64,000 nucleotides of DNA from Bordetella petrii (GTDB lineage Bacteria; Pseudomonadota; Gammaproteobacteria; Burkholderiales; Burkholderiaceae_B), in NCBI RefSeq assembly GCF_000067205.1, contig NC_010170.1, positions 248,001-312,000 of the forward strand, read 5' to 3'. Position 1 is the first letter of the stretch; each line of letters opens with the position of its first letter. This document shows positions 33,613-42,598 of this stretch, piece by piece. The translations under genes and the position numbers were made by a program. The notes beneath the pieces are model-generated. The model did not search any database. It worked only from the letters and a program-made list of their open reading frames with translations, and had not been told where the DNA came from.

Positions 33613-34338
33613 TTACTCCGTGGGGGTCTGGCGCGCACCGCGCAGCACGATGTCGAATTCGTAGCCCAGGGCAAAGCCTTCCTGGGTGGCGTCGAGAGAA
33701 AACCGCGATATCAGGCGTTCGCGCGCGTGCGCGGGCGTGCCCTGGAAAATAGGATCGAGCTGCAGCAGCGGATCGCCGGGGAAGTACATCTGGGTGACCA
33801 GGCGTGATCCAAAGTAATCGCCGAACAGCGAGAAGTGAATATGGTTGGGCCGCCAGGCATTGCCGTGGTTGCCCCAGGGATAGGCGCCCGGCTTGACGGT
33901 CAGGAAGCGGTACCGCCCCTGCTCGTCGGTCAGGCAGCGGCCCGCGCCCAGGAAGTTGGGGTCGAGCGGCGCGTCGTGCTGGTCGCCCTTGTGGACATAA
34001 CGTCCCGCGGCGTTGGCCTGCCAGATTTCCACCAGGGTATTGCGCACCGGCCTGCCGCCTTCATCGAGCACCCTGCCGGTAACCACGATGCGTTCGCCCA
34101 GCGGCGCGCCGTTCTTGGCGGCGTTGCGCGTAAGGTCGTGGTCGAGCGGCCCGAGACAGCTGGCGCCGTACACAGGCGCCTGGCGATTCTTCAGTGCTTC
34201 GTCCAGGGGAATCAAGGGCAGCGTCGGGCTGCGCAGGACCGACGATTTGTATTCAGGATGCCGGTAGGGGGGATGTGAGTCCCAATCCCTGGGGGTAAGA
34301 ATCGTGTGGGGTGGCGTGGAACCGTCCATGGGGAACAC
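33613..34338 (-). CDS. pcaH: Protocatechuate 3,4-dioxygenase beta subunit
   Basis: 241 residues (ATG 34338; ATG 34329 possible). It carries the iron site: Tyr in AAGRYVHKGDQ, Tyr in VKPGAYPWGN, and the two His of RPNHIHFS. VVTGRVLDEGGRPVRNTLVE is the intradiol signature. It cleaves protocatechuate between the hydroxyl groups to 3-carboxy-cis,cis-muconate. Divergent from the PcaQ-like gene 96 bases away. Confidence 0.95.
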   Translation of the reverse strand: MFPMDGSTPPHTILTPRDWDSHPPYRHPEYKSSVLRSPTLPLIPLDEALKNRQAPVYGASCLGPLDHDLTRNAAKNGAPLGERIVVTGRVLDEGGRPVRNTLVEIWQANAAGRYVHKGDQHDAPLDPNFLGAGRCLTDEQGRYRFLTVKPGAYPWGNHGNAWRPNHIHFSLFGDYFGSRLVTQMYFPGDPLLQLDPIFQGTPAHARERLISRFSLDATQEGFALGYEFDIVLRGARQTPTE

Positions 34339-34386
34339 TCCGGTTGCTCGGCGGGATGGATTGAGCTGCCACTGTAATAGGGCTAT

Positions 34387-34438
34387 AAAGTTATGGTAAG
34401 TGACGTTTTATGCTCATGAATTGCATGAAAAGTTATGG
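34387..34438. promoter_or_regulatory. pcaH-pcaQ divergent promoter with a repeated AAAGTTATGG
   Basis: The ten-base sequence AAAGTTATGG occurs at 34387-34396 and again at 34429-34438, where it overlaps the pcaQ start codon. The 42-base spacing is about four helical turns. LysR-type regulators commonly bind and autoregulate at such divergent promoters. A role as PcaQ site is an inference. Confidence 0.4.
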
Positions 34439-35385
34439 AAAACCTATTTCAGAGCGGCCGCATCAAGTTGCGGCACATCCAGTGTTTCCTGGCGGTCGCG
34501 CAGTTGAACAACCTGCAGCGCGCCGCCGAGCGGCTATCTATCACCCAGCCGGCGGTATCCAAGACCCTGTCGGAGCTCGAATCCGTGCTGGGCGTGCGGC
34601 TGTTCGAGCGGGGGCGGCGCGGCGCGGAGCTGACGCGCGACGGCCGCATCTTCGCGCCGTACGCCCACAATTGCCTGGGCAGCCTGCGCGACGGCATCGG
34701 GCGGCTGGCGCAGGCCGACGATGGCGCGTCCGTGACGGTGGCGCTAGGAATCTTGCCCACAGTGGCCAGTGTGTTGCTGCCAGCAGCCTTGCATGCGTTC
34801 CGGCAAGCCTGGCCCATGGCCAGCTTGCGCATCCACACTGGCCGCAATGCTGAGCTGCTTGAAAGACTGAAGGCGGCCGATATCGAATTCGCCGTGGGGC
34901 GGCTGGGCGAGCCGGATGCAATGGCCGGCATGAGCTTCGAGCATCTGTTTCGGGAGCCGTTGACGGTGGTGGTGCGGGCCGGGCATGCCTTGCTTGGCGA
35001 CGAGGCGCTGGCCCCGATGGCGATGGCGCGCCATTTGCTCATTGTGCCGCCCGAAGGCACGCTGATACGCCAGTCGGCCGAAAGCGTGATCAGCGCATTC
35101 GGGCTGCCGCGCCACGTGGCGCGCGTGGAAAGCCTGTCGGTGTCGCTGAGCCTGGAGCTGACGCTGCGCAATGACGCGGTATGGTTCGTGCCATCGAGCC
35201 TGGTCGAGCGGGGCGTGGCCGACAACACGCTGGCGCGCTTGCCCATGCCGTTTGGCGGCACCGACGAACCTATGGGTCTGCTGCGGCGCACCGACGTGGC
35301 GCCGTCGCCGGCCGCGCTGAGCCTGCTGGACGCCCTGCGCCGGGTCGGGCTGCAGCGCGAGCAGGCGCGGGTGGCGCCGGGCTAG
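34435..35385 (+). CDS. pcaQ: LysR-family regulator, PcaQ-like
   Basis: 316 residues. An N-terminal winged HTH (IKLRHIQCFLAVAQLNNLQR, LSITQPAVSKTLSELE, FERGRRGAELTRDG) is followed by a co-inducer domain from about 95. The start with RIKLRHIQCF and the divergent position next to pcaHG are typical of PcaQ, which activates pca genes in response to beta-carboxy-cis,cis-muconate. Its stop overlaps the convergent pcaC stop in a shared CTAG. Confidence 0.88.
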   Translation: MENLFQSGRIKLRHIQCFLAVAQLNNLQRAAERLSITQPAVSKTLSELESVLGVRLFERGRRGAELTRDGRIFAPYAHNCLGSLRDGIGRLAQADDGASVTVALGILPTVASVLLPAALHAFRQAWPMASLRIHTGRNAELLERLKAADIEFAVGRLGEPDAMAGMSFEHLFREPLTVVVRAGHALLGDEALAPMAMARHLLIVPPEGTLIRQSAESVISAFGLPRHVARVESLSVSLSLELTLRNDAVWFVPSSLVERGVADNTLARLPMPFGGTDEPMGLLRRTDVAPSPAALSLLDALRRVGLQREQARVAPG

Positions 35386-35837
35386 GCGGCGGGTTCGCCG
35401 CTCCAGAAGTCGGCCTTGGGCGGGCTGCGGTCCAGTGCCGCCAGGACTTTCAGCACGATGGCCATGCCGGTGTTGCCGGCCGGCACGCCCGCGTACACCG
35501 CCGTCTGCAGCAGCACTTCGCGGATCGTGTCCAGGTCGAGCGCCGCCGCGTCGGGCGCGTCTGCCGGCGCCTGCAGACCGGTGCGGACATGCAGTTCGAA
35601 TTCTTCCCACCGGCCCATCGACGCCGTGATGGCCAGCACCATGATGCGCCGCGTGCGCGGGTCGAGGCCCGGGCGGCTCCAGATGCTGTCCCACGCATAG
35701 CAGGTGATCAAGCGCTGGAACTCTACATTCAGGGTGTTGGCGTTGCCGACCGAGCGGTCTACCCACGCATCGCCCAGGATCTTGCGGCGGTTCGCCAGGC
35801 CGCGCTCGAGCGCATCGTCGGGAAGGGAGTCAGACAT
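35382..35837 (-). CDS. pcaC: 4-carboxymuconolactone decarboxylase
   Basis: 151 residues from ATG 35837, overlapping the pcaB stop by eight bases, so translation is coupled. CMD-family motifs: RRKILGDAWVDRS, FQRLITCYAWDSIWSRPGLD, RTRRIMVLAITASMGRWEEF, and YAGVPAGNTGM at the C-terminus. It decarboxylates 4-carboxymuconolactone to beta-ketoadipate enol-lactone. Not fused to a PcaD hydrolase, unlike PcaL of some bacteria. Confidence 0.92.
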   Translation of the reverse strand: MSDSLPDDALERGLANRRKILGDAWVDRSVGNANTLNVEFQRLITCYAWDSIWSRPGLDPRTRRIMVLAITASMGRWEEFELHVRTGLQAPADAPDAAALDLDTIREVLLQTAVYAGVPAGNTGMAIVLKVLAALDRSPPKADFWSGEPAA

Positions 35838-37239
35838 GATGGGGCTCCAGAGAGGAAGAAGGTTCTGACGCATCGAGCGCGCGCAACAGTTCATGGCAGC
35901 ACGCGGCCGAAGCTTGTACGGCGCGCTGTGGGTCGGTGGCTGTAGCCAGGGCGTGGGCCGCGGCGCGCGCCGGTTCCGCACCGCGGGTGGTTGCGACCCA
36001 GTGCTGCAACAAGGCAGACAGCGGCTGGCGCTGCGCCAGCGCCTGCGGCGCCAGGTGTTCGATGGCCTGTTGCGCGGCCTCGCGGCCGGTAATGGGCGCC
36101 AGCGCGTCGGTGCAGGCTTCCGAGAAAATGACCTGGTACAAGGCATCGATGTGCGACTGCATGCGTGCCGCGTCGACCCGCAGCCCGTCGGCGGCCAGGC
36201 GCAGCGCCGCGGCGGCGCCGTGCACGCGTCGCCATAGCGGCGCCCAGACAGACAGCTCGGCCTGCCATTCGCCCATGGCCCGTTCGTGCGCCTGCGTCAT
36301 GGCGCCGAGCAGCGACGCCGCCAGCCCGGGGACCGGCTGGGTCAGTGCGATGGCCTGCATGCAGTGCACAGAGTTCCGCTTGTGCGGCATGGCGCTGGAC
36401 GTGCGGCCGCGCGGCGCCTCGGCCAGTTCCCCGACTTCGAACTGCGACATCAGCGACCAGTCGCGCGCCAGCTTCGACAGGCTGCCGGCGCACACGGACG
36501 CCTCCATCGCCAGCCGCATCCAGGCATCGCGCTGCGTATGCCAGCTTTGCCCGCTGGCCCACAGCCCCAACTCGGCGGCCAGCACGAGTTCTACCTGCGC
36601 GGCCCGATGACCCATGGCGGCGCGGTTGCCCACTGCGCCACCCAGTTGCACGCACAAGGCATGGGGCGCGAGCGTGCACAGTTGGCTGGCGCTGCGTTGC
36701 AGGGCCCCCGCCGATTGCGCGCACTTGAAACCGAAGCTGGTGACCTGGGCTGGCTGCAGCAGGCTGCGCGCCATCATCGGCGTGGCGGCGTGGGCATGGG
36801 CCAGGGCGCGCAAGGCGGCGGCCAGCTTCTGCAGTTCGTCCAGCAGGGCCGCCAGCGCGGTCTTGGTCAGCACGGCATGCGCGGTGTCGACGGCATCCTG
36901 GGTGGTCGTGCCCCAATGCAGGCATGGCAGGGCAGCGGGGTCATGGCTGGCCAGGAAGGCGCGGATGGGATCGACCAGGCCGATGCCGAACGCGCCCGTG
37001 CCGCGCGCCCGCTCGACGAAGTCGGCGCGGTTCAGCTCGATGCTTGCGCAGGCCCGGGCAATGGCCGCTGCCGCCGAGGCGGGCACCAGGCCGGCGGATG
37101 CCTGCGCCCGCGCCAGCGCGGCCTCGAAGCGCAGCAGCGCATCGAGCCATTGCTGGTCGGAGAAAAGTCCGATGTCGCCGGCCGGGTCCAGGCACTGGTC
37201 GATGAGCGATGCCGCCATGGCGGGCTTGTCCGTGCTCAT
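35830..37239 (-). CDS. pcaB: 3-carboxy-cis,cis-muconate cycloisomerase
   Basis: 469 residues from ATG 37239, which overlaps the stop of the Bug gene (ATGA). It belongs to the fumarase/aspartase superfamily, with the signature loop SSAMPHKRNS and the conserved LHWGTTTQDAVDTA and GGAVGN regions. It lactonises 3-carboxymuconate made by PcaGH. An earlier ATG at 37275 would add 12 residues inside the Bug gene and is less likely. Confidence 0.92.
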   Translation of the reverse strand: MSTDKPAMAASLIDQCLDPAGDIGLFSDQQWLDALLRFEAALARAQASAGLVPASAAAAIARACASIELNRADFVERARGTGAFGIGLVDPIRAFLASHDPAALPCLHWGTTTQDAVDTAHAVLTKTALAALLDELQKLAAALRALAHAHAATPMMARSLLQPAQVTSFGFKCAQSAGALQRSASQLCTLAPHALCVQLGGAVGNRAAMGHRAAQVELVLAAELGLWASGQSWHTQRDAWMRLAMEASVCAGSLSKLARDWSLMSQFEVGELAEAPRGRTSSAMPHKRNSVHCMQAIALTQPVPGLAASLLGAMTQAHERAMGEWQAELSVWAPLWRRVHGAAAALRLAADGLRVDAARMQSHIDALYQVIFSEACTDALAPITGREAAQQAIEHLAPQALAQRQPLSALLQHWVATTRGAEPARAAAHALATATDPQRAVQASAACCHELLRALDASEPSSSLEPHHV

Positions 37240-38234
37240 GCCGATGCACCGGAAACCGCGATCACGTGGCCCCACTTGCGGCTTTCTTCCTGGATCCGGC
37301 GGGTGTACTCGGCGGTGTTGCCCAGCATGGGCTCGGCGCCTTCCACCGCCAGCCGCGATTGAAAGTCGGGCGTGGCGGCAACATCGAGTATGCGGGCTTG
37401 CAGCTGTTGCACGACTTGCGCGTCAACGGCCTTGGGAGCCAGGATGCCGTAGGTCAGCGTGCTTTCGAAATCGGCCAGCTCCGGCACGCCCGATTCGATC
37501 ATGGTGGGCACGTCGGGCATCAGGTGCATGCGTTTGGCGCTGGTGACGGCCAGGGCGCGCAGCTTGCCCGACTTGACCAGCGCCATGGCGGCGGGAATGA
37601 CGCTGAAGCTGAAGTCGACCTGCCCGCCGGCCACATCGGCCAAGGCGGGCGCGGTGCCCTTATAGGGCACGTGCACCGCCTGCGCGCCCAGGGTCTGCAG
37701 GAACATTTCGCCGGTCAGGTGGCCGCCGGTGCCCGTGCCGCTGGACGCATAGTCCATGTCAGACCCCTTGGCGCGCAGCGCCTCGGCCAGCTGCGCCACG
37801 CTTTGTATCGGCGACTCGGCCGGCACCACCAACAGCAGGGCCGAGGATGCAAACATGGCGACCGGCTGCAGGTCTTTCGAGGCATTGAACTTCAGGTTCT
37901 TGTACAGCGCGGGGTTGATGGAAACCGTGCCGGTATGCCCCAGCAGGAAGGTGTTGCTTTGCGCCGCGGCCCGCACCACCTGCTCGGTGCCAACGTTGCC
38001 GCCGGCTCCCGGCTTGTTTTCCACGATGACGTCCAGCTTGAACATGTCGTTCAGGCCGTGTGCCAGCTGGCGGGCCAGCACGTCGTTGCCGCCGCCCGGG
38101 GCGAACGGAACGATGATGCGCATGGCGGCGCCGGCGCCTTGCGCCCAGGCTGGCGTGATCGACACAGCGGCCAGCCCAAGCGCGGCGGCCAGCGCATGGC
38201 GGCGGGAAGGACAAGACGGGGCGGTGCGGCTCAT
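37236..38234 (-). CDS. Bug-family tripartite tricarboxylate transporter receptor
   Basis: 332 residues from ATG 38234 behind AAGGAAA. The signal peptide has a twin-arginine-like start (SRRHALAAALGLAAVS). The mature protein begins MRIIVPFAPGGGNDVLARQ, with ENKPGAGGNVGTEQV, DYASSGTGTGGHLTGE and VPYKGTAPAL, all family motifs. It is translationally coupled to pcaB, which suggests its ligand is an aromatic acid or a tricarboxylic intermediate of the protocatechuate branch. Confidence 0.9.
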   Translation of the reverse strand: MSRTAPSCPSRRHALAAALGLAAVSITPAWAQGAGAAMRIIVPFAPGGGNDVLARQLAHGLNDMFKLDVIVENKPGAGGNVGTEQVVRAAAQSNTFLLGHTGTVSINPALYKNLKFNASKDLQPVAMFASSALLLVVPAESPIQSVAQLAEALRAKGSDMDYASSGTGTGGHLTGEMFLQTLGAQAVHVPYKGTAPALADVAGGQVDFSFSVIPAAMALVKSGKLRALAVTSAKRMHLMPDVPTMIESGVPELADFESTLTYGILAPKAVDAQVVQQLQARILDVAATPDFQSRLAVEGAEPMLGNTAEYTRRIQEESRKWGHVIAVSGASA

Positions 38235-38322
38235 GGGGTTTCCTTGTTCTGCGTATGAGGGCCGGCGAGGGCCGAACAGAATATTGTCGTCCGCCGCTGC
38301 CATAGCAATACAGTATGTGCGG

Positions 38323-38339
38323 CTTTCATTAAATGAAAG
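38323..38339. promoter_or_regulatory. Perfect palindrome in the Bug-pcaBC / LysR divergent promoter
   Basis: CTTTCATTAAATGAAAG has perfect eight-base arms and lies 12 bases before the LysR start at 38352, in the 117-base gap between divergent genes. It fits a LysR autoregulatory or activating site. Confidence 0.55.
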
Positions 38340-38351
38340 AAAATACAGGTA

Positions 38352-39248
38352 ATGGATATCCGCTACCTGAATCACTTCCTGAAGGTCGTGGCCGTCGGCT
38401 CGATGTCCGAGGCTGCGCGCCAGCTCGGCCTGAGCCCGGCCGCCGTGGCCCAGCAGATGCGCGCGCTCGAGCGCGAACTGGACGTCTCCCTGCTGGTGCG
38501 CCAGGGGCGCAGCGTGAGGCCCACGGCGGCCGGGCAGCGGCTGGTCGAGCGCGGCCAGGCGCTGGTGCAGGATGCCGACGCGCTGCGCGACTGGGTGGCT
38601 ACCGACGAAGACGAAGGCGAGCTGCGCCTGGGCACGGTCAATACGGCGCTGCATGGCTTCCTGCCCGACATCCTGCAGGCTTTCACCGAGCACTACCCCC
38701 GCGTGCGCATTGCCTTGCGCATTGGCATCACGCCGGCGCTGTACAGCGCATTGGTGCAATCAGAGCTCGATGCCGCGCTATGCCTGAAGCTGTCGTTCGA
38801 CTTGCCCAAGACCGTATGCTGGACGCCGCTGCGGCACGAACCCCTGGTGGTGCTGGCGCACGCGCGCGACGCGGGCCGCGACCCGCTTGAACTGCTGCGC
38901 AACGAGCCGCTGGTGCGCTACGACCGGCAACTGGCGGGCGGCAGTCTGGCGCAGCGCTATCTGCAGGCCCATGGAATCCGTCCGCATGAGCGGATGGAGC
39001 TCAATTCCATCATGGCCATAGCCCTGCTGGTGGAGCGGGGCCTGGGCGTGGGGCTGGTACCCGACATTGGCCAGGGCCTGGCCGGTCAGCATTTGCGCAA
39101 GCTCGCCGTTCCGCCCATGCCGGCCGAAGGCGGCGACCTGACTCCGCCGCCGCGCGAGCTGGGCCTGCTGTGGCGCGACCAGTCCCAGCGCGGGCGCTGG
39201 GTGCGCACGCTGCTGCAGTGCGCCCAAGAGATCGTGCGGGCGCCGTAG
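38352..39248 (+). CDS. LysR-family transcriptional regulator
   Basis: 298 residues. N-terminal HTH (MDIRYLNHFLKVVAVGSMSE, LGLSPAAVAQQMRALEREL) and a full substrate-binding domain (from about 90) with ERGLGVGLVPDIGQGL near the end. Divergent from the Bug-pcaB-pcaC operon, so a regulator of that operon is the simplest reading; the inducer is not known. Confidence 0.85.
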   Translation: MDIRYLNHFLKVVAVGSMSEAARQLGLSPAAVAQQMRALERELDVSLLVRQGRSVRPTAAGQRLVERGQALVQDADALRDWVATDEDEGELRLGTVNTALHGFLPDILQAFTEHYPRVRIALRIGITPALYSALVQSELDAALCLKLSFDLPKTVCWTPLRHEPLVVLAHARDAGRDPLELLRNEPLVRYDRQLAGGSLAQRYLQAHGIRPHERMELNSIMAIALLVERGLGVGLVPDIGQGLAGQHLRKLAVPPMPAEGGDLTPPPRELGLLWRDQSQRGRWVRTLLQCAQEIVRAP

Positions 39249-39333
39249 CGCCGAGTCTGTTCGCGTGGCTCAGTCCGCCGCGCAGGTGGCCCAGCATGGC
39301 ATCGCGCGCCGCGCCCGTTTCGTCGAGCGAACG

Positions 39334-39354
39334 GGCCTTTTCGTCGAAAAGGCC
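39334..39354. terminator. Possible bidirectional hairpin after the LysR gene
   Basis: GGCCTTTTCG and CGAAAAGGCC form a ten-base perfect inverted repeat around a single T. It begins 86 bases after the LysR stop and is followed by a weak T-rich run (TTGTTT). Could be a terminator or only a structured spacer before the kinase gene. Confidence 0.35.
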
Positions 39355-39392
39355 TTGTTTCGCCTGGCCCCAGACAACATAATCGGGGCGCG

Positions 39393-40496
39393 ATGGCACT
39401 TCCGGATTCCCCTTCCGCCCTGTTCAGTTCTGCCAGCCAGGAGCTCAGCCGAGGCGAGTCGTCGGCGGGCTTCTGGCGGGCCCAGGTCGTGGGCTGGCTG
39501 TTCCTGGCGATAATCGGCTTCTGCATCCGCCTCGCCGTGTTCGGCAGCGCGCCGGCGGCATTCTGGCTGACCCTCACCCTGGAGCCGCTTGCCTTCCTGC
39601 TGACCAGCGCTGCGGCCGTGTGGCATGGGCGCCGCGCGTCCAGCAAGCATTCGCCCCTGTTGGTGCTGGCCTGCTCGGTGCTGCTGTGCGTGGCCGCGTC
39701 GGCCCTGCTGGCATCGATTGCCTATGCCATTCACCAGCTCTTCCCGCCCCAAAGCCTGCGGGTCATGCCCGAGAACCAGTATCGCCTGGGGTTTCTCTAC
39801 TACATGGGCATACTGTCCATCTGGACGCTCGTCTACTTCGGGGTGGCCGCCGAGCTCGCTGCCCGCACCGAGCGCATTTCCAAGATGAAGGCCGAGACGC
39901 TTGCCCTGCGCCTGGAGCTGGAACACCTGCAGTCGCAGATAGAACCGCACTTCCTGTTCAACGCGCTTAACACTATCGTGGCCGAGATCGAGGCTCGTCC
40001 TGCCATTGCCGAGGAAATGACGCGCCGGCTGGCCGACTACCTGCGCTATTCGCTCGACCGCCGCGGGCAGGGGTTGTGCGGGCTGGACGAGGAAATCGAA
40101 GCCGCGCAAGACTATGTGCGCATACAAGCCCTGCGCTTTGACCGGCAGCTCGAATACCGCTGCCACATCGACCCGGCTTCGCTGGCATGGCAGATTCCGC
40201 ACATGACTTTGCAGGGCCTGGTAGAAAACGCCATCAAGCACGGCATGCGTTCAGATAATGAGTCCTTCCGGATCAATCTGCGTACCCGAATCCAGGACGA
40301 TGAACTGGTCGTCGCGGTGGACAACCCTGGCCAATTGCGCGCGCCCTACGACCTGGCGAAAGGCGGAGGCGGCCTGGGCAACCTTTGCCGGCGCCTGGCC
40401 CTGTGCTACCCGGGCCGCAACCGGTTTTCGTTGCACCAGCAAGACGACCGCATCGTGGCCGAGATCAGGCTGCGCGGCGACCCGGTGGCGCCCTAG
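39393..40496 (+). CDS. LytS/YehU-type sensor histidine kinase without adjacent response regulator
   Basis: 367 residues. Four hydrophobic segments fill about 27-165 (AQVVGWLFLAIIGF, LACSVLLCVAASALL, YYMGILSIWTLVYF). The His_kinase domain has the phospho-acceptor in SQIEPHFLFNALNTI (His186), an N-box LVENAIKHGM, and a G-box KGGGGLGNL. Such kinases usually pair with a LytTR response regulator encoded next door; here both neighbours are unrelated, so the partner must be elsewhere. The signal sensed is unknown. Confidence 0.85.
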   Translation: MALPDSPSALFSSASQELSRGESSAGFWRAQVVGWLFLAIIGFCIRLAVFGSAPAAFWLTLTLEPLAFLLTSAAAVWHGRRASSKHSPLLVLACSVLLCVAASALLASIAYAIHQLFPPQSLRVMPENQYRLGFLYYMGILSIWTLVYFGVAAELAARTERISKMKAETLALRLELEHLQSQIEPHFLFNALNTIVAEIEARPAIAEEMTRRLADYLRYSLDRRGQGLCGLDEEIEAAQDYVRIQALRFDRQLEYRCHIDPASLAWQIPHMTLQGLVENAIKHGMRSDNESFRINLRTRIQDDELVVAVDNPGQLRAPYDLAKGGGGLGNLCRRLALCYPGRNRFSLHQQDDRIVAEIRLRGDPVAP

Positions 40497-40499
40497 TAT

Positions 40500-41573
40500 T
40501 CAGCCCGGCCTCGCCCGGCCCGTGGGCGGCGCGGATATCTCGCCGGGCGTGCGTGAAAACCGCGGAGCCGGCGCGGGATGCAGCACATTATTAATCTGCT
40601 GAAAGCTAGACCGCGCCACGAAGTGCGGGTGCCGCGGCACTTCCGCCAGCGACAGCACCGGGGTGACGCACGCTTCGGTATCCTGGAACACGCCGGCCCA
40701 ATGGTCCCGGGGATGCCGGGCGAAGATGCGCGCCAGCCTGGCGCGCATGTCGGGCCAGCTGGCCTGGTCGTGCTGGTCGGGCAGCGATCCGGCGTCCAGC
40801 CCCAGCCCGGTGAGCAGGGCGGCATAGAAGCGCGGTTCGATGGCGCCCACCGCAACGGCCTTGTCGTCGGAAGTGGCGTAGGTCGTATAGAAGGGCGCGC
40901 CGCCGTCCAGCAGGTTGCTGGCTCGGCGGTCCTGCCATTGCCCCCGCTGCCAGCGGCCCAGGATGGGCGCCAGCATCGATAGCGCGCCGTCGACCATGGC
41001 CGCGTCGACGACCTGGCCCTTGCCGCTTTGCCGGCTTTCCAGCAGCGCGGCCAGCACGCCCGTCAGCAGCAGCATGCCGCCCGCCCCAAAATCTCCAATC
41101 AGGTTCAGCGGAACCACGGGCGGGCCGGTTTCGGGTCCAATACTGTGCAGCACGCCGCTGGCGGCCAGATAGTTGATATCGTGGCCCACGGTCTGGGCCA
41201 AGGGGCCGGTCTGCCCCCACCCGGTGATGCGTCCGTAGACCAGGGCGGCGTTGCGCGCCCAGCAGGCATCCGGCCCCAGTCCCAGGCGCTCCATGACGCC
41301 CGGGCGCAAGCCTTCCAGCAGGACATCAGCCTCGGCCGCCAGGTCGAGCACCATCTGGCGGCCCGCTTCGGTCTTGAGGTCGGCGGCCACCGCCTGCTTG
41401 CCGCGCGCGGTCAGCTCGAAGCGCGCGTCGCGAGGGATGCCCATGTCGGCGGGCGCGGGCCTTTCGATGCGGATGACGGTGGCGCCCATGTCGGCCAGCA
41501 TCATCCCGGCCCAGGGCACCGGGCCAGGCGCTTCCAGTTCCAGTACCCGCAATCCGGCCAGCGGGCCTTTCAC
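40500..41573 (-). CDS. Class III CoA-transferase family protein, alpha-methylacyl-CoA racemase-like
   Basis: 357 residues from GTG 41573, which overlaps the stop of the reductase gene upstream (GTGA). GLRVLELEAPGPVPWAGMML is the family start. GHDINYLAASGVLH and LIGDFGAGGML supply the catalytic His and Asp of methylacyl-CoA racemases. It would interconvert 2-methylacyl-CoA epimers so that the acyl-CoA dehydrogenase can act. Last gene of a three-gene minus-strand operon. Confidence 0.82.
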   Translation of the reverse strand: MKGPLAGLRVLELEAPGPVPWAGMMLADMGATVIRIERPAPADMGIPRDARFELTARGKQAVAADLKTEAGRQMVLDLAAEADVLLEGLRPGVMERLGLGPDACWARNAALVYGRITGWGQTGPLAQTVGHDINYLAASGVLHSIGPETGPPVVPLNLIGDFGAGGMLLLTGVLAALLESRQSGKGQVVDAAMVDGALSMLAPILGRWQRGQWQDRRASNLLDGGAPFYTTYATSDDKAVAVGAIEPRFYAALLTGLGLDAGSLPDQHDQASWPDMRARLARIFARHPRDHWAGVFQDTEACVTPVLSLAEVPRHPHFVARSSFQQINNVLHPAPAPRFSRTPGEISAPPTGRARPG

Positions 41574-42586
41574 GGCGTCTCGCCGAAATCCACGAGGGTC
41601 CGGCCGCTCGTGGCGCCTTGCAGCTGCCGATCGGCATGAGCGGGCAGTTCGGGCAGCGTGATCGCGTGAACGTGCGGCTCCAGCGCCTCGAAACCGGGTC
41701 TCCATTCGGCGGCAAGTTTCTGCCACAGGCGCTGGCGTTCGGGCCAGCCGGCATTGGCCACGATGCCGAACAGGTGCACCCGGCGCATGATGAATGGCAG
41801 CACGCTGCCTTCGTAGTGGTTTCCGCCGGCGTTGCCCACGGAAGCCACCAGGCCTTCGTCCTTCATCGAGCGCAGCAGCCACGCAAGCACGTTGCCGCCT
41901 ACGTTGTCGATGGCCGCCGCATAGCGGGCGGATTCCAGCGGGCGTGTCGAGTCCAGCGCCGTCCGGACGTCCACGATCTCGGCGGCGCCCAGGCGCCGCA
42001 GCGTGTCGGCCTGTTCCGGCCGGCGCGTGATCGCGGCGATGTGATAGCCCGCCCTGGCAAGTATGGAGATGGCCAGCATGCCGACCGCGCCGTTGGCGCC
42101 GGACACGGCGACCGGGCCCTCGGCGGGGGCGAGGCCGTACGACTCGAACCTTGCCAGCGCCATGGCTGCCGTAAAGCCCGGCACGCCGAGGATGGCCGCT
42201 TCGCGTGCCGACAGCCCTGGTGGCAGCTTCTGCAGGTGCCGGGCGGGCACCTGCATCCATTCCGAGAATCCGCCGTCAAAGGCGATGCCGGTCTGGAAGC
42301 CGTGGACCAGCACTTCGTCGCCCGGCGCGAAGGCATCGTCGGCCGAGGCGGCCACGCGGCCCACCGCCTCGATGCCGGCGATGCGCGGATAATCGGTGAT
42401 GATCTTCGCCTTGCCCCGGATGGACAGGCAGTCTTTATAGTTGATGCCGGCGTAGCGGGTACGCACCACGACCTCGCCGGCGGACAGCTGGGGCAGGGTT
42501 ACGGTCTCGATGGCGGACTGCACGTTGCCATCGATGCGGCGAGTGACCAGTGCCTGGAACGAGTCGGGTTGCTGGAGCATGGACAT
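41570..42586 (-). CDS. acuI: YhdH/AcuI-type quinone oxidoreductase (acryloyl-CoA reductase-like)
   Basis: 338 residues. Zinc-free medium-chain reductase: TRYAGINYKDCLSIRGKAKI, YPRIAGIEAVGRV, and the NADPH-binding VSGANGAVGMLAISILARAG. This subgroup reduces acryloyl-CoA to propionyl-CoA with NADPH and protects against reactive enoyl-CoA. Coupled to the downstream CoA-transferase-type gene and 12 bases after the one upstream. Confidence 0.85.
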   Translation of the reverse strand: MSMLQQPDSFQALVTRRIDGNVQSAIETVTLPQLSAGEVVVRTRYAGINYKDCLSIRGKAKIITDYPRIAGIEAVGRVAASADDAFAPGDEVLVHGFQTGIAFDGGFSEWMQVPARHLQKLPPGLSAREAAILGVPGFTAAMALARFESYGLAPAEGPVAVSGANGAVGMLAISILARAGYHIAAITRRPEQADTLRRLGAAEIVDVRTALDSTRPLESARYAAAIDNVGGNVLAWLLRSMKDEGLVASVGNAGGNHYEGSVLPFIMRRVHLFGIVANAGWPERQRLWQKLAAEWRPGFEALEPHVHAITLPELPAHADRQLQGATSGRTLVDFGETP

Positions 42587-42598
42587 GGCTGTGTGGCC

